DNA of 22,519 nucleotides from Flavobacteriaceae bacterium (GCA_023301205.1 JALZVC010000145.1:1-22519), one strand, 5' to 3'; shown: positions 8,621 through 17,563, numbered from the stretch's first letter. The notes: generated from the sequence alone by a model not told the origin. Made by a program: numbers and translations.

Positions 8621-9955
8621 CTATAAATTTCTAACCGCTTCTTTAAATTGTCTTCCTCTATCTTCATAATTTTCAAACAAATCAAAACTTGCACAAGCAG
8701 GACTTAAAAGCACATTATCATTTCGTTCAGCTAATCTATATGCAATTTTTACTGCTTCAAGCATAGTCTTTGCCTCCACCATCATATCAACCACGTTACC
8801 AAATTGACTTATTATCTTCTCATTATCCACACCTAGACAAATGATTGCTTTTACCTTTTCATTGACCAAGGGCAACAACTCTTCATACTCGTTTCCTTTG
8901 TCTACACCACCAACAATCCATACCGTAGGACTTGTCATGCTGTCTAGTGCATAAAATGTAGCATTCACGTTAGTTGCCTTACTATCGTTAATATACATTA
9001 CGTTTCCTATTTTAAGCACTTTTTCTAGACGATGCTCGACCCCGTGAAAGTTTTCTAAACTCTCTCTTATGGTTGCTTTTCTTATTTTTAACAATGTTGC
9101 AACGGTGGTAGCCGCCATCGCATTCTTAACATTGTGCTGTCCTTGTAATCCTAGAGTTGCAATTGGCATAGTAAAGTGTGTGTTTTGGATTGATATTATT
9201 ATCTGTTTATCTTTTATATAAGCGCCTTCTTTTACTTCTTGCCGAAGCGAAAACGGTAATTTTTTTGCCTTTATCTCGTGACTCGAAAGCCACTTGTTAA
9301 TCTCTACATCATCTGCATCATAAATAAAATAATCATCCTTTGTCTGATTCATTGTTATTCTAAACTTAGAAGCGATATATTTCTCATAATCATAGTCATA
9401 GCGATCTAAATGATCTGGACTTAAGTTATTCAACACCGCGATATGTGGTGCAAATTTCTCAATGCCGTCTAGCTGAAAACTACTTAACTCTAACACATAG
9501 CTCTCATACTTCTCGTCAGAAACTTGCGCTGCGAAGCTTTTTCCAATATTTCCTCCTAGCGCTACATTTATCTCCTTCTTCAACAAGTCGTGCGTTAGCG
9601 TTGCTGTTGTTGTTTTTCCATTACTTCCTGTTATCCCAACAATAGTGGCGTCTGTAAAAGCACTCGCAAATTCTATTTCTGAAATAACTTGCACTCCAGC
9701 CGCTTTAAGTTGTTTAACAATTTGTGCCGTATCAGGAATTCCTGGACTCTTCATCACCACGTTTGCATTCAAAATTTTTGCAGTCGTATGACCTCCGTTT
9801 TCAAATTCTATTTTATGATGTAAAAGAACTTTTTTATATTTTTCTTTAATATTTCCGAAGTCTGAAACAAATACGTCAAACTCTTTTTTCACTCCAAGAA
9901 TAGCCGACCCTACTCCGCTTTCTCCTCCTCCTAATATGACTAAACGCTTTCCCAT
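8621..9955 (-). CDS. murD: UDP-N-acetylmuramoyl-L-alanine--D-glutamate ligase MurD
   Basis: Cytoplasmic ATP-dependent ligase adding D-Glu to UDP-MurNAc-L-Ala. The 444-aa protein opens with VILGGGESGVGSAI, the Rossmann-like N-terminal domain typical of MurD. It carries KSPGIP at about 69-74, the ATP loop GSNGKTTT at 110-117, ELSSFQLDG and NLSPDHLDRY in the central domain, and INDSKATNVNAT at the start of the C-terminal domain. These last two motifs separate MurD from MurC, MurE and MurF. The start is ATG 9955. It is flanked on both sides by short repeats instead of tight junctions. Confidence 0.97.
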   Translation of the reverse strand: MGKRLVILGGGESGVGSAILGVKKEFDVFVSDFGNIKEKYKKVLLHHKIEFENGGHTTAKILNANVVMKSPGIPDTAQIVKQLKAAGVQVISEIEFASAFTDATIVGITGSNGKTTTATLTHDLLKKEINVALGGNIGKSFAAQVSDEKYESYVLELSSFQLDGIEKFAPHIAVLNNLSPDHLDRYDYDYEKYIASKFRITMNQTKDDYFIYDADDVEINKWLSSHEIKAKKLPFSLRQEVKEGAYIKDKQIIISIQNTHFTMPIATLGLQGQHNVKNAMAATTVATLLKIRKATIRESLENFHGVEHRLEKVLKIGNVMYINDSKATNVNATFYALDSMTSPTVWIVGGVDKGNEYEELLPLVNEKVKAIICLGVDNEKIISQFGNVVDMMVEAKTMLEAVKIAYRLAERNDNVLLSPACASFDLFENYEDRGRQFKEAVRNL

Positions 9956-9960
9956 TTATC

Positions 9961-9986
9961 TCTCGTAAAGACGCAAAGACGCCAAG
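9961..9986. repeat. Short tandem GACGC-type intergenic repeat
   Basis: Two exact tandem copies of AAAGACGC (9967-9974 and 9975-9982), preceded by CTCGT and followed by CAAG, fill the 35-nt gap between mraY and murD. The pattern resembles the low-complexity CTCGCAAAGACGC repeat seen between genes in many Bacteroidota and other genomes (from memory, not searched). Its function is unknown. It would be transcribed in the dcw mRNA just upstream of the murD start. Confidence 0.5.
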
Positions 9987-9990
9987 CTTT

Positions 9991-11223
9991 TTATCTAATT
10001 TTTAAGGTTACGATTGTTAGAATGGCGAGAAAAACCCCAACAATCCAAAATCGTGTTACTATTTTACTTTCGTGAAATCCTTTTACTTGATAGTGATGAT
10101 GTAATGGTGACATTTTAAAAATTCGCCTACCTACTCCGTACTTTTTACGGGTGTATTTAAACCAACTCACTTGCATTACTACAGAGAGGTTCTCCATTAA
10201 AAAGATTCCACACAGCAATGGAATGAGCAATTCTTTTTTAATGATAATGGCAATTACTGCTATGATTCCTCCGATAGTTAAACTCCCGGTATCTCCCATA
10301 AAAACTTGTGCTGGGAATGCGTTGTACCATAAAAATCCGATGAGTGCTCCAACAAATGCCATAACAAATATGGTCACTTCACCTGTGTTAGGGATGTACA
10401 TAACATTTAGATAATCTGAGAAAATTACATTACCAGAAACCCAAGCAAACAGAGCCAGAGTGGCCGCTATTATAGCCGATGTTCCTGCAGCAAGTCCATC
10501 TATACCATCTGTGAGGTTTGCACCATTAGAGACCGCTGTGACGATAATAATCACAATTGGAATAAAGATTAACCATATATAATCCTTATAATTATCTCCT
10601 GCCCACGTTATCAAAGACTCATAATTAAATTCGTTTTCCTTTACAAAAGGAATAGTAGTTAAAAGTGTTTTCTCTGCTGGATAAAATTCTCTTAACGAAT
10701 TTTGAGTTGTTACTTCTGTTGAATTTACTGGGTTTATCTTCTCCCTTTTTACGGTAACATCTGGATGAAAAAACATAACCGACCCAACAAAAATACCTAG
10801 TCCAACTTGCCCTAAAATTTTAAACTTACCAGGCAATCCAGCTTTATCTTGTTTGAATTTTTTTAAGTAATCATCTAGAAAGCCAATTGCACCCATCCAC
10901 AAAGTGGTTACAATGAGCATAATCACATAGATGTTTTCAAGTTTAGCAATTAACAATACAGGTATCAATGTGGCTAGAATTATTATAATTCCACCCATAG
11001 TAGGCGTCCCTGCTTTTTCACTCTGTCCTTCTAAACCAAGATCACGTATACTCTCGCCCATCTGCTTACGCTGAAGAATTCTAATAATTTTTTTACCAAA
11101 AATGGTAGCAATTATCAGCGATAGTATAACCGCAATAGCTGCCCTAAAAGTGATAAACTCATAAAGATACTCGCCAGGAAACTGGTAGTTATCAGATAAA
11201 TATTCAAATAAATAATATAACAT
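9991..11223 (-). CDS. mraY: Phospho-MurNAc-pentapeptide transferase MraY
   Basis: Polytopic membrane enzyme transferring phospho-MurNAc-pentapeptide to undecaprenyl phosphate, making lipid I. The 410-aa protein shows TPTMGG (about 73-78), FLDDYLKK with catalytic Asp pair 117-118, [10 protein letters not shown] at 236-245, GDTGSL at 310-315 and the HHH motif in [12 protein letters not shown] (375-377). All are hallmarks of MraY. The family norm is about 360 aa. The surplus is a polar insert at about residues 155-212 between membrane segments, which I believe is usual in Bacteroidota. The ATG at 11223 is two bases after the murE stop. Confidence 0.97.
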   Translation of the reverse strand: MLYYLFEYLSDNYQFPGEYLYEFITFRAAIAVILSLIIATIFGKKIIRILQRKQMGESIRDLGLEGQSEKAGTPTMGGIIIILATLIPVLLIAKLENIYVIMLIVTTLWMGAIGFLDDYLKKFKQDKAGLPGKFKILGQVGLGIFVGSVMFFHPDVTVKREKINPVNSTEVTTQNSLREFYPAEKTLLTTIPFVKENEFNYESLITWAGDNYKDYIWLIFIPIVIIIVTAVSNGANLTDGIDGLAAGTSAIIAATLALFAWVSGNVIFSDYLNVMYIPNTGEVTIFVMAFVGALIGFLWYNAFPAQVFMGDTGSLTIGGIIAVIAIIIKKELLIPLLCGIFLMENLSVVMQVSWFKYTRKKYGVGRRIFKMSPLHHHYQVKGFHESKIVTRFWIVGVFLAILTIVTLKIR

Positions 11224-11225
11224 GC

Positions 11226-12689
11226 TTATTTATTAAGGGCGGTTAGTAATTGTTTTACTGTCTTATAATCATCAAAAACTGTTCGTTCTCCATGTACTTC
11301 TTGGTAGTTTTCATGACCTTTTCCTGCAATGAGAATGATATCATTTTCATCTGCTAATTGGCAAGCTGTCTTAATAGCTTGTTTCCTATCGGTCACCGAA
11401 AGTGTTTTCTTATAATCAATAGGCGCTACTCCAGCTTCTATCTGCTCGATAATATCTTCAGGCTTTTCTGTACGTGGATTATCACTCGTGAAAATCACTT
11501 TAGTACTTAACTGCGCTGCAATTTGCCCCATTTTAGGTCTCTTGGTAGCATCTCTATCGCCTCCACAACCTACTACTGTAATCAACTGTTCATTACCTGT
11601 GCGTATGGCGTTGATTGTTTCTAATACGTTTTTTAATGCATCTGGCGTGTGCGCATAATCAACAACCGCCGTAACTTTATTTTCAGATATTAAATACTGA
11701 AATCTGCCATCTACGCTTTCTAGCGTACTTAACAACTGTAGCGTATCAATGGTTTCTAAACCTAACAATTGTGCAGTGGCATAAATTGCTAGTACGTTAT
11801 ACGCATTAAAATTACCTATGAGCTTCACCCAAAGTTCTTGTCCGTCCAATTTGAGAAGCAAGCCTTGTAATTGATTTTCTAAAATTTGTGCCTTATGGTC
11901 TGCCATGCTCTTTAAAGCATAAGTAACTTTCTTTGCTGCCGTGTTCTGCAGCATGACTATCCCGTTTTTATCATCAGCATTTACTAGGGCAAAAGCAGAC
12001 TTTGGCAATTCGTCAAAGAATTTCTTTTTTACGTCACGGTATTCTGCAAAATTTTTATGGTAATCTAGATGATCGTGTGACAGATTTGTGAAGATCCCGC
12101 CTGTAAAATGCAACCCTTCTGTACGTTTTTGATGAACCCCATGGGAGCTCACTTCCATAAAACAATAGGTCATTCCTGCAGCTACCATTTCTCTTAAATA
12201 GCGATTGATCGTCAAGCTATCTGGCGTAGTATGCGTTGCGGTATGTTTCGTTTTACCTACCATCACTTTTACCGTAGATAAAAGTCCTGCCTCATAGCCA
12301 GCTGCGGTAAACAAATTGTACAACAGTGTGGCTATTGTAGTCTTTCCATTAGTACCCGTAACCCCTATTAACTTTAATTGTGTAGACGGTTTTTCATAAT
12401 AATTATCGGACATTATAGCTAATGCAGATTGACTATCAAGCACCTGAATATAGGTGATCCCGTTAATTGTTTCTGAAGGAATACGCTCACAGATTATAGC
12501 TAATGCACCTTTATCGACTGCCTTTTTAATATACTCATGGCCGTCACTTAAAGTTCCATTAATCGCAACAAAAACATCATCGAGACCCACCTTGCGGCTA
12601 TCAAAATGAATATCACGTATTACCACATTGGTATTCCCAACGACTTTCTCTAGCGTAACCTTGTACAATATGTCTTTTAATACAATCAC
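11226..12689 (-). CDS. murE: UDP-MurNAc-L-Ala-D-Glu--meso-diaminopimelate ligase MurE
   Basis: Cytoplasmic ATP-dependent ligase adding the third residue of the stem peptide. The 487-aa protein has DSRKV at 30-34 (UDP-sugar site), the ATP loop TGTNGKTT at 111-118, VSSHG at 180-184, VDYAHTPD at 343-350 and DNPR at 403-406. DNPR is the signature of enzymes selecting meso-diaminopimelate rather than lysine, so the wall is predicted to be A1-gamma type. The start is GTG at 12689, overlapping the TGA of the upstream PBP gene (GTGA); the next Met, at residue 93, is far too late. Confidence 0.97.
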   Translation of the reverse strand: MIVLKDILYKVTLEKVVGNTNVVIRDIHFDSRKVGLDDVFVAINGTLSDGHEYIKKAVDKGALAIICERIPSETINGITYIQVLDSQSALAIMSDNYYEKPSTQLKLIGVTGTNGKTTIATLLYNLFTAAGYEAGLLSTVKVMVGKTKHTATHTTPDSLTINRYLREMVAAGMTYCFMEVSSHGVHQKRTEGLHFTGGIFTNLSHDHLDYHKNFAEYRDVKKKFFDELPKSAFALVNADDKNGIVMLQNTAAKKVTYALKSMADHKAQILENQLQGLLLKLDGQELWVKLIGNFNAYNVLAIYATAQLLGLETIDTLQLLSTLESVDGRFQYLISENKVTAVVDYAHTPDALKNVLETINAIRTGNEQLITVVGCGGDRDATKRPKMGQIAAQLSTKVIFTSDNPRTEKPEDIIEQIEAGVAPIDYKKTLSVTDRKQAIKTACQLADENDIILIAGKGHENYQEVHGERTVFDDYKTVKQLLTALNK

Positions 12690-14689
12690 GATACTGTTAA
12701 AATAATCTGTGTTCCTACTTTTAGCGTCTCTCCAGCATTTACGGATTGATTTTTAACCGTACCCACTCCGTTAATTTTCACCTTATAACCCAAATTCTCC
12801 AGTAAAGAGACCGCATCCATCCCGGCCATCCCCTTTACATTAGGTATTTGCCTTGTTGTTATTGTCGCTTTTTCGAAATAAGAATTATAATCACTCATCA
12901 TCTCTTCATCGCTCAATTCTAATTCGTTTACCTCTGTTTTTAAAGGGCTATCAGTATATATTTTTTGCGCTATTCTTTTAAACACCGGCCCTGTAACATC
13001 TGCACCGTAATATCCTTTTTTAGTACTCGGTTCATGGATGACTACAATACAAGAATACTTAGGGTTTTCTGCTGGAAAATATCCCGAAAACGAAGACACA
13101 TATTTTTTTTCTTTTAACCACTCTTCATAGTTACTGTACTCTTTTCTTGCTGTCCCAGTTTTGCCAGCCATAGAAAAGTTATCGCTATACAAATTTTTCC
13201 CTGTACCTCGAATTACTATATTTTCAAGGATTGCTCGCACCTCATCAATTGTTTGCTGAGAAGCAATACGGTTATTAATCACTTCTATATCTTGCGTGAG
13301 CACCACTTCATTCCATGCTCTAATTTCTTTTATAAATTGTGGCTTCACCATCCTGCCATCATTAGCTAGCGCATTATAAAAAGTAAGAATTTGCAATGGT
13401 GTCATCTGTAGATTATAACCATAAGCCATAGACGGCAATGCGTTTCTACTCCATCTTTGACCTCCGAGAATAGGGATTACAGGAAAACTCTCCCCTTTGA
13501 TAGGAAGACCCAAAGTGTCATTCATCTTCCACTCAATTAAATGATCTAAAAACTTCTGAGGTTGATCCTTATAATTGTCATTAATCAACTTTGCAAAACC
13601 AATGTTTGATGAAACCTCCAAAGCTTTGGCTGCAGAAATTTTTCCGTAGCCACCCGTTTTACTATCTGTTATTGAACGACCGTACATACGCACAGAACCA
13701 TTTTTAGTGTCTATGACTGTAGATGTATCAATCACTTTATCCTCAAGCGCAATAGTCATCGCAACCGTTTTAAATGTAGAGCCTGGCTCTATAGATTCCC
13801 ATATCGCATAGTTGCGACGTTCATAATACTTACCATTGGTTCCTTTCCCTAAATTTGAAACTGCTTTTATTTGACCCGTTGCTACTTCCATTACGATCAC
13901 ACAACCGTGATCTGCCTCATACTCTTCCAGTTGTTTTAACAAGGCATGATGCGCAATGTCTTGCATGTTTACATTAATCGTAGAAATGACATCATAACCA
14001 TCTTGCGGCTCTACTTCATTCTCATCATATACTGGTTTCCATCTACCTTTAGAGATTTTTTGCTTGAGACGTTTACCTTCTTTTCCGCTTAGGTATTCCT
14101 GATAAGCACCTTCTAGCCCTATGGAATAATACCCCGGTTTCCCACGATTTTCATTGCCCACAAGACGCTCTGCTATTTTACCCATAGGATGCTCACGCAC
14201 TGTTTTTGGCTCTGCTATAAAACCTCCACGATTTGGCCCTTTCTTAAACAAAGGCATTTTCTTTACTTGGATGTATTGAGAATACCCAAGATCACGAGCT
14301 ACCAACAAATATCTATTTTTACCCGTGCGAGCTTTTCTAAATAAATTTTGATAGTAAGAGGCTGGCTTGCCAAACATATTGCTCAGCTCCTTAGACAACG
14401 GAACCAAGTTTTCATCAAAGTCATTTTTAGTCACGGTAACCGCATCAAAACGGATATCATACTTAGGAACAGAGCTCGCGAGTAAGCTACCATCGTCTGC
14501 ATACACATTACCACGATTTGCAGGTATAATTACATTTTTTGTAGAATGCTGTGCTGCTAGCGCACGATACTTATCACCCTCAACAAATTGGATATCTGCA
14601 AGCTTAATAGCAATTAGTATCGCCAGGAAGAACATAAAGCCGGCGACGAAGTAAAAGCGGTTTAGTATGTTTTTCTCTGGTGTTGCCAA
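12686..14689 (-). CDS. ftsI: Septal class B penicillin-binding protein with C-terminal PASTA domain (FtsI/SpoVD-like)
   Basis: Membrane-anchored D,D-transpeptidase cross-linking septal peptidoglycan with FtsW. The 667-aa protein has a membrane anchor at about residues 13-30 and a PBP-dimer region at about 50-220 including IPANRGNVYADDG. The transpeptidase domain carries all three active-site motifs: STFK at 304-307 (nucleophile Ser304), SSN at 360-362 and KTGT at 510-513. A single PASTA domain fills residues 612-667. E. coli FtsI lacks PASTA; the arrangement recalls SpoVD of Gram-positives and is common in Bacteroidota. The start is TTG at 14689, five bases after the FtsL-like stop; the next Met lies inside the anchor. 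Its end overlaps murE by 4 nt. Confidence 0.95.
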   Translation of the reverse strand: MATPEKNILNRFYFVAGFMFFLAILIAIKLADIQFVEGDKYRALAAQHSTKNVIIPANRGNVYADDGSLLASSVPKYDIRFDAVTVTKNDFDENLVPLSKELSNMFGKPASYYQNLFRKARTGKNRYLLVARDLGYSQYIQVKKMPLFKKGPNRGGFIAEPKTVREHPMGKIAERLVGNENRGKPGYYSIGLEGAYQEYLSGKEGKRLKQKISKGRWKPVYDENEVEPQDGYDVISTINVNMQDIAHHALLKQLEEYEADHGCVIVMEVATGQIKAVSNLGKGTNGKYYERRNYAIWESIEPGSTFKTVAMTIALEDKVIDTSTVIDTKNGSVRMYGRSITDSKTGGYGKISAAKALEVSSNIGFAKLINDNYKDQPQKFLDHLIEWKMNDTLGLPIKGESFPVIPILGGQRWSRNALPSMAYGYNLQMTPLQILTFYNALANDGRMVKPQFIKEIRAWNEVVLTQDIEVINNRIASQQTIDEVRAILENIVIRGTGKNLYSDNFSMAGKTGTARKEYSNYEEWLKEKKYVSSFSGYFPAENPKYSCIVVIHEPSTKKGYYGADVTGPVFKRIAQKIYTDSPLKTEVNELELSDEEMMSDYNSYFEKATITTRQIPNVKGMAGMDAVSLLENLGYKVKINGVGTVKNQSVNAGETLKVGTQIILTVS

Positions 14690-14694
14690 GTCCG

Positions 14695-15012
14695 CTATTG
14701 TTTAGTTGTTATTTTTATAATTTGTGGAGGGGTTTCGCTAGGCTGTAATCCCCTGCTTGCCATTGCCGCCGTAATTTTACTTTCCATTTTCACTTGAGTG
14801 AGCTGCTTGCGTACATCTAAGTATTCACTTTTTAATTCTTTAACCGTATTGTTGAGTTGCGCAATACGATGCACTTTTTTATCTGCGATATGCGAACTTG
14901 CTATCATCACCAATGCTAATACGCTGAGAAAAATGATAAAACGCCAATTCCCAAAAGCATCATCGCTTACTAAAAATTTCCCTTTAACGATATTATAAAA
15001 ACCCTCTTTCAA
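14695..15012 (-). CDS. FtsL-like division protein
   Basis: A small bitopic membrane protein of 105 aa with a cytoplasmic start, one membrane segment at about 24-41 (RFIIFLSVLALVMIASSH), then a heptad-like coiled coil at about 46-85 and a Pro-containing tail. This matches FtsL in size, topology and gene position between rsmH and the septal PBP. FtsL joins FtsB and FtsQ in the complex that activates FtsW and the PBP. FtsL sequences barely align across phyla, so the call rests on topology and context. The start is TTG at 15012, seven bases after the rsmH stop; the next Met is inside the membrane segment, so TTG is forced. Confidence 0.85.
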   Translation of the reverse strand: MKEGFYNIVKGKFLVSDDAFGNWRFIIFLSVLALVMIASSHIADKKVHRIAQLNNTVKELKSEYLDVRKQLTQVKMESKITAAMASRGLQPSETPPQIIKITTKQ

Positions 15013-15019
15013 TTGCTGC

Positions 15020-15925
15020 TTATATTTTCTTTGCTATTCTTAGCTTTGCACTTCTTGCCCGATTATTCTCTTTAATTTCTGCGGCATCTGGAATAATAAA
15101 TTTTCCCAAAGGCTTCATTGGAACCGTTACTCTACCAAACATATCTTTCTCTGGTTCCCCTTCAAACATCCCATTACGCATAAAACGTTTAACCAATCGA
15201 TCTTCAAGACTATGATAACTAATCACACTTAGTCTGCCCCCAGACGGCAACACCTCTATCGATTGCTGCAAAAACTCTTTAATTACCTCGAGTTCTTGAT
15301 TTACTTCAATACGAATAGCCTGATATATTTGCGCCAAAATTTTATACTCTCGATGCTTAGGTAAAAAACTAGTCATCGCTTCCTTTAATTGTTCACTCGT
15401 TTTTATGGGTGCTGCTTTCCGCACTTCACAAATCACTCTCGCCATCCCCTTTGACGCTCTTAGCTCTCCATACTGAAAAAGCACTGAAGCTAATTGCCCT
15501 TCATCATAATTATTAACCACCTCATAGGCAGAAAAAGGACTATCTTGATCCATTCTCATATCAAGCATTGCCTCAAAGCGTGTGGAAAAACCACGATCTG
15601 CAACATCAAATTGATGCGAAGAAACCCCAAAATCTGCTAAAACACCATCAACTTGCTTATACCCATGAAAGCGTAAAAAACGCTTCAAGTATCTAAAATT
15701 CTCATTCACCAACACAAACCGAGGATCATCAATTGCATTCTCTAGCGCATCCTTATCCTGATCAAAAGCGATCAACTTACCGTTAGCACCCAGTCTATTT
15801 AAGATCTCTCTTGAATGACCACCACCTCCAAATGTGACATCTACATAAACTCCGTCTGGCTTGACATTAAGGCCATCTACCGCGGGATGCAACAGTACGG
15901 GATTATGATATTCCATCTTGCTCAT
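15020..15925 (-). CDS. rsmH: 16S rRNA (cytosine(1402)-N(4))-methyltransferase RsmH
   Basis: S-adenosylmethionine-dependent enzyme that N4-methylates C1402 in the decoding centre of 16S rRNA. It is a standard second gene of dcw clusters (formerly mraW). Visible features are YHNPVLL at the start, VDVTFGGGGHS (28-38, SAM loop), GVLADFGVSSHQFD, RGFSTRFEAMLDMRMD, SYHSLEDRLVKRFM and the C-terminal NNRARSAKLRIA. Three starts are possible: GTG 15934, ATG 15925 (used here, 301 aa) and ATG 15916, which leaves just two residues before YHNPVLL. All overlap the 3' end of mraZ (23 nt for the chosen start). The exact start is uncertain by nine residues or fewer. Confidence 0.95.
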   Translation of the reverse strand: MSKMEYHNPVLLHPAVDGLNVKPDGVYVDVTFGGGGHSREILNRLGANGKLIAFDQDKDALENAIDDPRFVLVNENFRYLKRFLRFHGYKQVDGVLADFGVSSHQFDVADRGFSTRFEAMLDMRMDQDSPFSAYEVVNNYDEGQLASVLFQYGELRASKGMARVICEVRKAAPIKTSEQLKEAMTSFLPKHREYKILAQIYQAIRIEVNQELEVIKEFLQQSIEVLPSGGRLSVISYHSLEDRLVKRFMRNGMFEGEPEKDMFGRVTVPMKPLGKFIIPDAAEIKENNRARSAKLRIAKKI

Positions 15926-16373
15926 CTCTATCACCCATTACATCTTCTGCTAAATCTGCAAAATCATCTGCAGCATCATCAATGGCTTGTTCATATTTTG
16001 TTTTATCCCAAATTTCCACAATGTTGATTGCAGAAGAAACGACCACATCTTTTGAGATTCCTGCAAAAGAAGCAAGATCCTTAGGCACATTTAATCTGCC
16101 TGTCGCATCTAACTCTACTGTCTTGACACCAGCCGTAAAACGCCGAATGAAATCTACATTTTTGCGATTAAAACGATTGAGCTTGTTCATTTTTTCCATT
16201 AAACGATTCCACTCATCCATTGGGTACAACTCCAAACAAGGCTGAAACACGGCGCGCTTTATCACAAAACCCTGCGTCATAGCAGGAGCCAACTGCTTCT
16301 TTAAAGGAGCCGGCACCATTAGCCTTCCTTTTGCGTCTGCCTTACACTCATATGTCCCTATCAAGTTGAGCAT
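15903..16373 (-). CDS. mraZ: Transcriptional regulator MraZ
   Basis: DNA-binding regulator of the dcw cluster, first gene of the operon. The 156-aa protein contains two AbrB-like repeats, each with the MraZ signature DxxxR: DAKGRLMVP (Asp13, Arg17) and DATGRLNVP (Asp89, Arg93). MraZ assembles into a ring that binds closely spaced direct repeats in its own promoter. Such repeats are present just upstream at 16443-16491, supporting autoregulation. The start is ATG at 16373. The C-terminus after about residue 140 is acidic (DDAADDFADLAEDVMGD). It overlaps rsmH. Confidence 0.97.
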   Translation of the reverse strand: MLNLIGTYECKADAKGRLMVPAPLKKQLAPAMTQGFVIKRAVFQPCLELYPMDEWNRLMEKMNKLNRFNRKNVDFIRRFTAGVKTVELDATGRLNVPKDLASFAGISKDVVVSSAINIVEIWDKTKYEQAIDDAADDFADLAEDVMGDRDEQDGIS

Positions 16374-16424
16374 TAATTGTTTCTGAAATTTTAAGCACCC
16401 GAATAACTAGCTTCGGACAAAGAA

Positions 16425-16432
16425 CAAATCTA
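16425..16432 (-). promoter_or_regulatory. Bacteroidota -7 element for mraZ and the dcw cluster
   Basis: TAGATTTG on the minus strand matches the Bacteroidota core TAnnTTTG exactly. Transcription would start near 16418, giving a leader of about 45 nt before the mraZ ATG. No TTTG or TTG sits at the usual distance for a -33 element; that stretch is occupied by the MraZ-type boxes. Confidence 0.6.
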
Positions 16433-16442
16433 TGATTTATTT

Positions 16443-16491
16443 ACCACTTTTTCCCACCTTTTACCACTTTGTTGATAAGTTTTACCACTTC
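16443..16491 (-). promoter_or_regulatory. MraZ operator: four AAAGTGG-type boxes
   Basis: On the minus strand, boxes of the form AARGTGGK read AAAGTGGT (16450-16443), AAGGTGGG (16460-16453), AAAGTGGT (16470-16463) and GAAGTGGT (16491-16484). The first three repeat exactly every 10 bp; the fourth is 21 bp further. This is the helical-turn spacing of known MraZ sites (TGGG repeats in E. coli, AAAGTGG repeats in mycoplasmas). The array covers the -33 region of the putative promoter, so MraZ binding would be expected to hinder RNA polymerase, although activation cannot be excluded. Confidence 0.75.
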
Positions 16492-16520
16492 AAAGGCGAG
16501 CCACTCAGATAATCATTGCT

Positions 16521-16554
16521 AAAACACTCATTATCAAATAGGTTAATGTGTTTT
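16521..16554. other. Bulged inverted repeat in the mraZ/hydrolase divergent region
   Basis: AAAACAC-TC-ATTA (16521-16533) pairs with TAATGTGTTTT (16544-16554): 11 bp with a two-base bulge and a 10-nt loop. No gene ends nearby, so it is not an obvious gene terminator. It lies upstream of both divergent promoters and could be a regulator site, or the end of an unannotated short transcript. The rest of the 299-nt region 16374-16672 holds only the boxes and promoter cores listed separately. Confidence 0.35.
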
Positions 16555-16643
16555 TAACAATGCTTTTTATAGCAGTGAAAAAACGTCCAATTTTTTAAAA
16601 TTTCCGAAGTCAAAGAGACAGCACTATTTGATTAAAAAAAGTG

Positions 16644-16651
16644 TATTTTTG
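16644..16651 (+). promoter_or_regulatory. -7 element for the alpha/beta hydrolase gene
   Basis: TATTTTTG fits TAnnTTTG, 21 nt before the ATG at 16673, implying a very short leader. A TTTG at 16627-16630 is only 13 nt upstream, shorter than the usual spacing of about 19-21 nt, so the -33 part is doubtful. Confidence 0.45.
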
Positions 16652-16672
16652 TTTTTAACACAACCATTATTT

Positions 16673-17437
16673 ATGGAGAACCAACTCAAGACTGAAGGGA
16701 AATTTAATTATGTAGAGACTGGAGACGGGACTCCCATCATTATTCTGCACGGTCTTATGGGTGGGTTAAGCAACTTTGACGGAATGACTAGTTTTTTTCC
16801 AGCAAAAGGCTACAACGTGTTGTTGCCGGAGTTACCTTTATATTCGCTTCCTATTTTAAAAACCAATGTAAAGCAATTTGCTAAATACCTGAAGAAATTT
16901 ATTGACCACAAAAAATTTAAAGAAGTTATTCTTGTGGGAAATTCGCTAGGAGGGCACATAGGCCTGCTATTTACTAAAATGTATCCAGAACACGTAAAAG
17001 CATTAGTCATCACAGGAAGTAGCGGACTTTATGAAAGTGCTATGGGTGAGAGTTACCCAAAACGTGGCGATAAAGAGTATATTAGAAACAAGACTGAAAG
17101 TGTATTTTACGACCCGGAAATTGCGACTCCAGAATTAGTAGACAATGTCTATGACACTGTTAATGATCGATCAAAGTTAATACGCACGTTGTCTATTGCA
17201 AAAAGTGCGATACGTCATAATATGGCAAAAGACTTACCACAAATGACGACACCTACGTGTATTATTTGGGGTAAAAACGACAATGTAACTCCCCCAAATG
17301 TAGGAGAAGAGTTTGACCAATTACTGCCAGATAGTGAAATTTTCTGGATAGACAAATGTGGCCATGCCGCTATGATGGAACACCCAAACAAATTTAACGA
17401 GATTCTAATTGCTTGGTTAGAGAAACGAGAGTTTTAA
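16673..17437 (+). CDS. Alpha/beta-fold hydrolase
   Basis: A cytoplasmic hydrolase of 254 aa with no signal peptide. The oxyanion region HGLMGG is at residues 26-31. The nucleophile elbow GNSLGG at 89-94 gives Ser91, with acid Asp203 in WGKNDNVTPP and base His231 in CGHAAMMEHP, so the catalytic triad is complete. The family includes esterases, C-C hydrolases and thioesterases; the substrate cannot be read from the sequence. ATG 16673 is preferred over a TTG at 16628 because conserved hydrolase sequence begins at about residue 10 and a promoter core lies between the two. It is divergent from mraZ and upstream of engB. As I recall, flavobacteria often keep this hydrolase beside mraZ and engB, but no function in division is known. 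Confidence 0.9.
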   Translation: MENQLKTEGKFNYVETGDGTPIIILHGLMGGLSNFDGMTSFFPAKGYNVLLPELPLYSLPILKTNVKQFAKYLKKFIDHKKFKEVILVGNSLGGHIGLLFTKMYPEHVKALVITGSSGLYESAMGESYPKRGDKEYIRNKTESVFYDPEIATPELVDNVYDTVNDRSKLIRTLSIAKSAIRHNMAKDLPQMTTPTCIIWGKNDNVTPPNVGEEFDQLLPDSEIFWIDKCGHAAMMEHPNKFNEILIAWLEKREF

Positions 17438-17555
17438 AAAACCTTAACCAACTATCCCAATTAGCGCAAAGCATTAACCGTACTTTTCATTAGCTGATTG
17501 CGAATAAATCTCTTTCTTATTCTCTCTTTATTCTAGCTTCTAAAATTATTCTCAA

Positions 17556-17563
17556 TACCTTTG
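17556..17563 (+). promoter_or_regulatory. Possible -7 element for engB
   Basis: TACCTTTG matches TAnnTTTG, about 56 nt before the engB ATG. No TTG is present at the usual -33 distance. The 181-nt gap between the hydrolase and engB otherwise shows only a tiny CCC/GGG hairpin at 17598-17610, just before the start codon. Confidence 0.4.

Noticed and set aside
15926..15934. GTG at 15934 as the rsmH start
   Set aside because: Two ATG codons lie closer to the conserved YHNPVLL; GTG is possible but less likely.
16628..16672. TTG at 16628 as the hydrolase start
   Set aside because: It lies upstream of the likely -7 element and adds a non-conserved hydrophobic stretch; it could be mistaken for a signal peptide.
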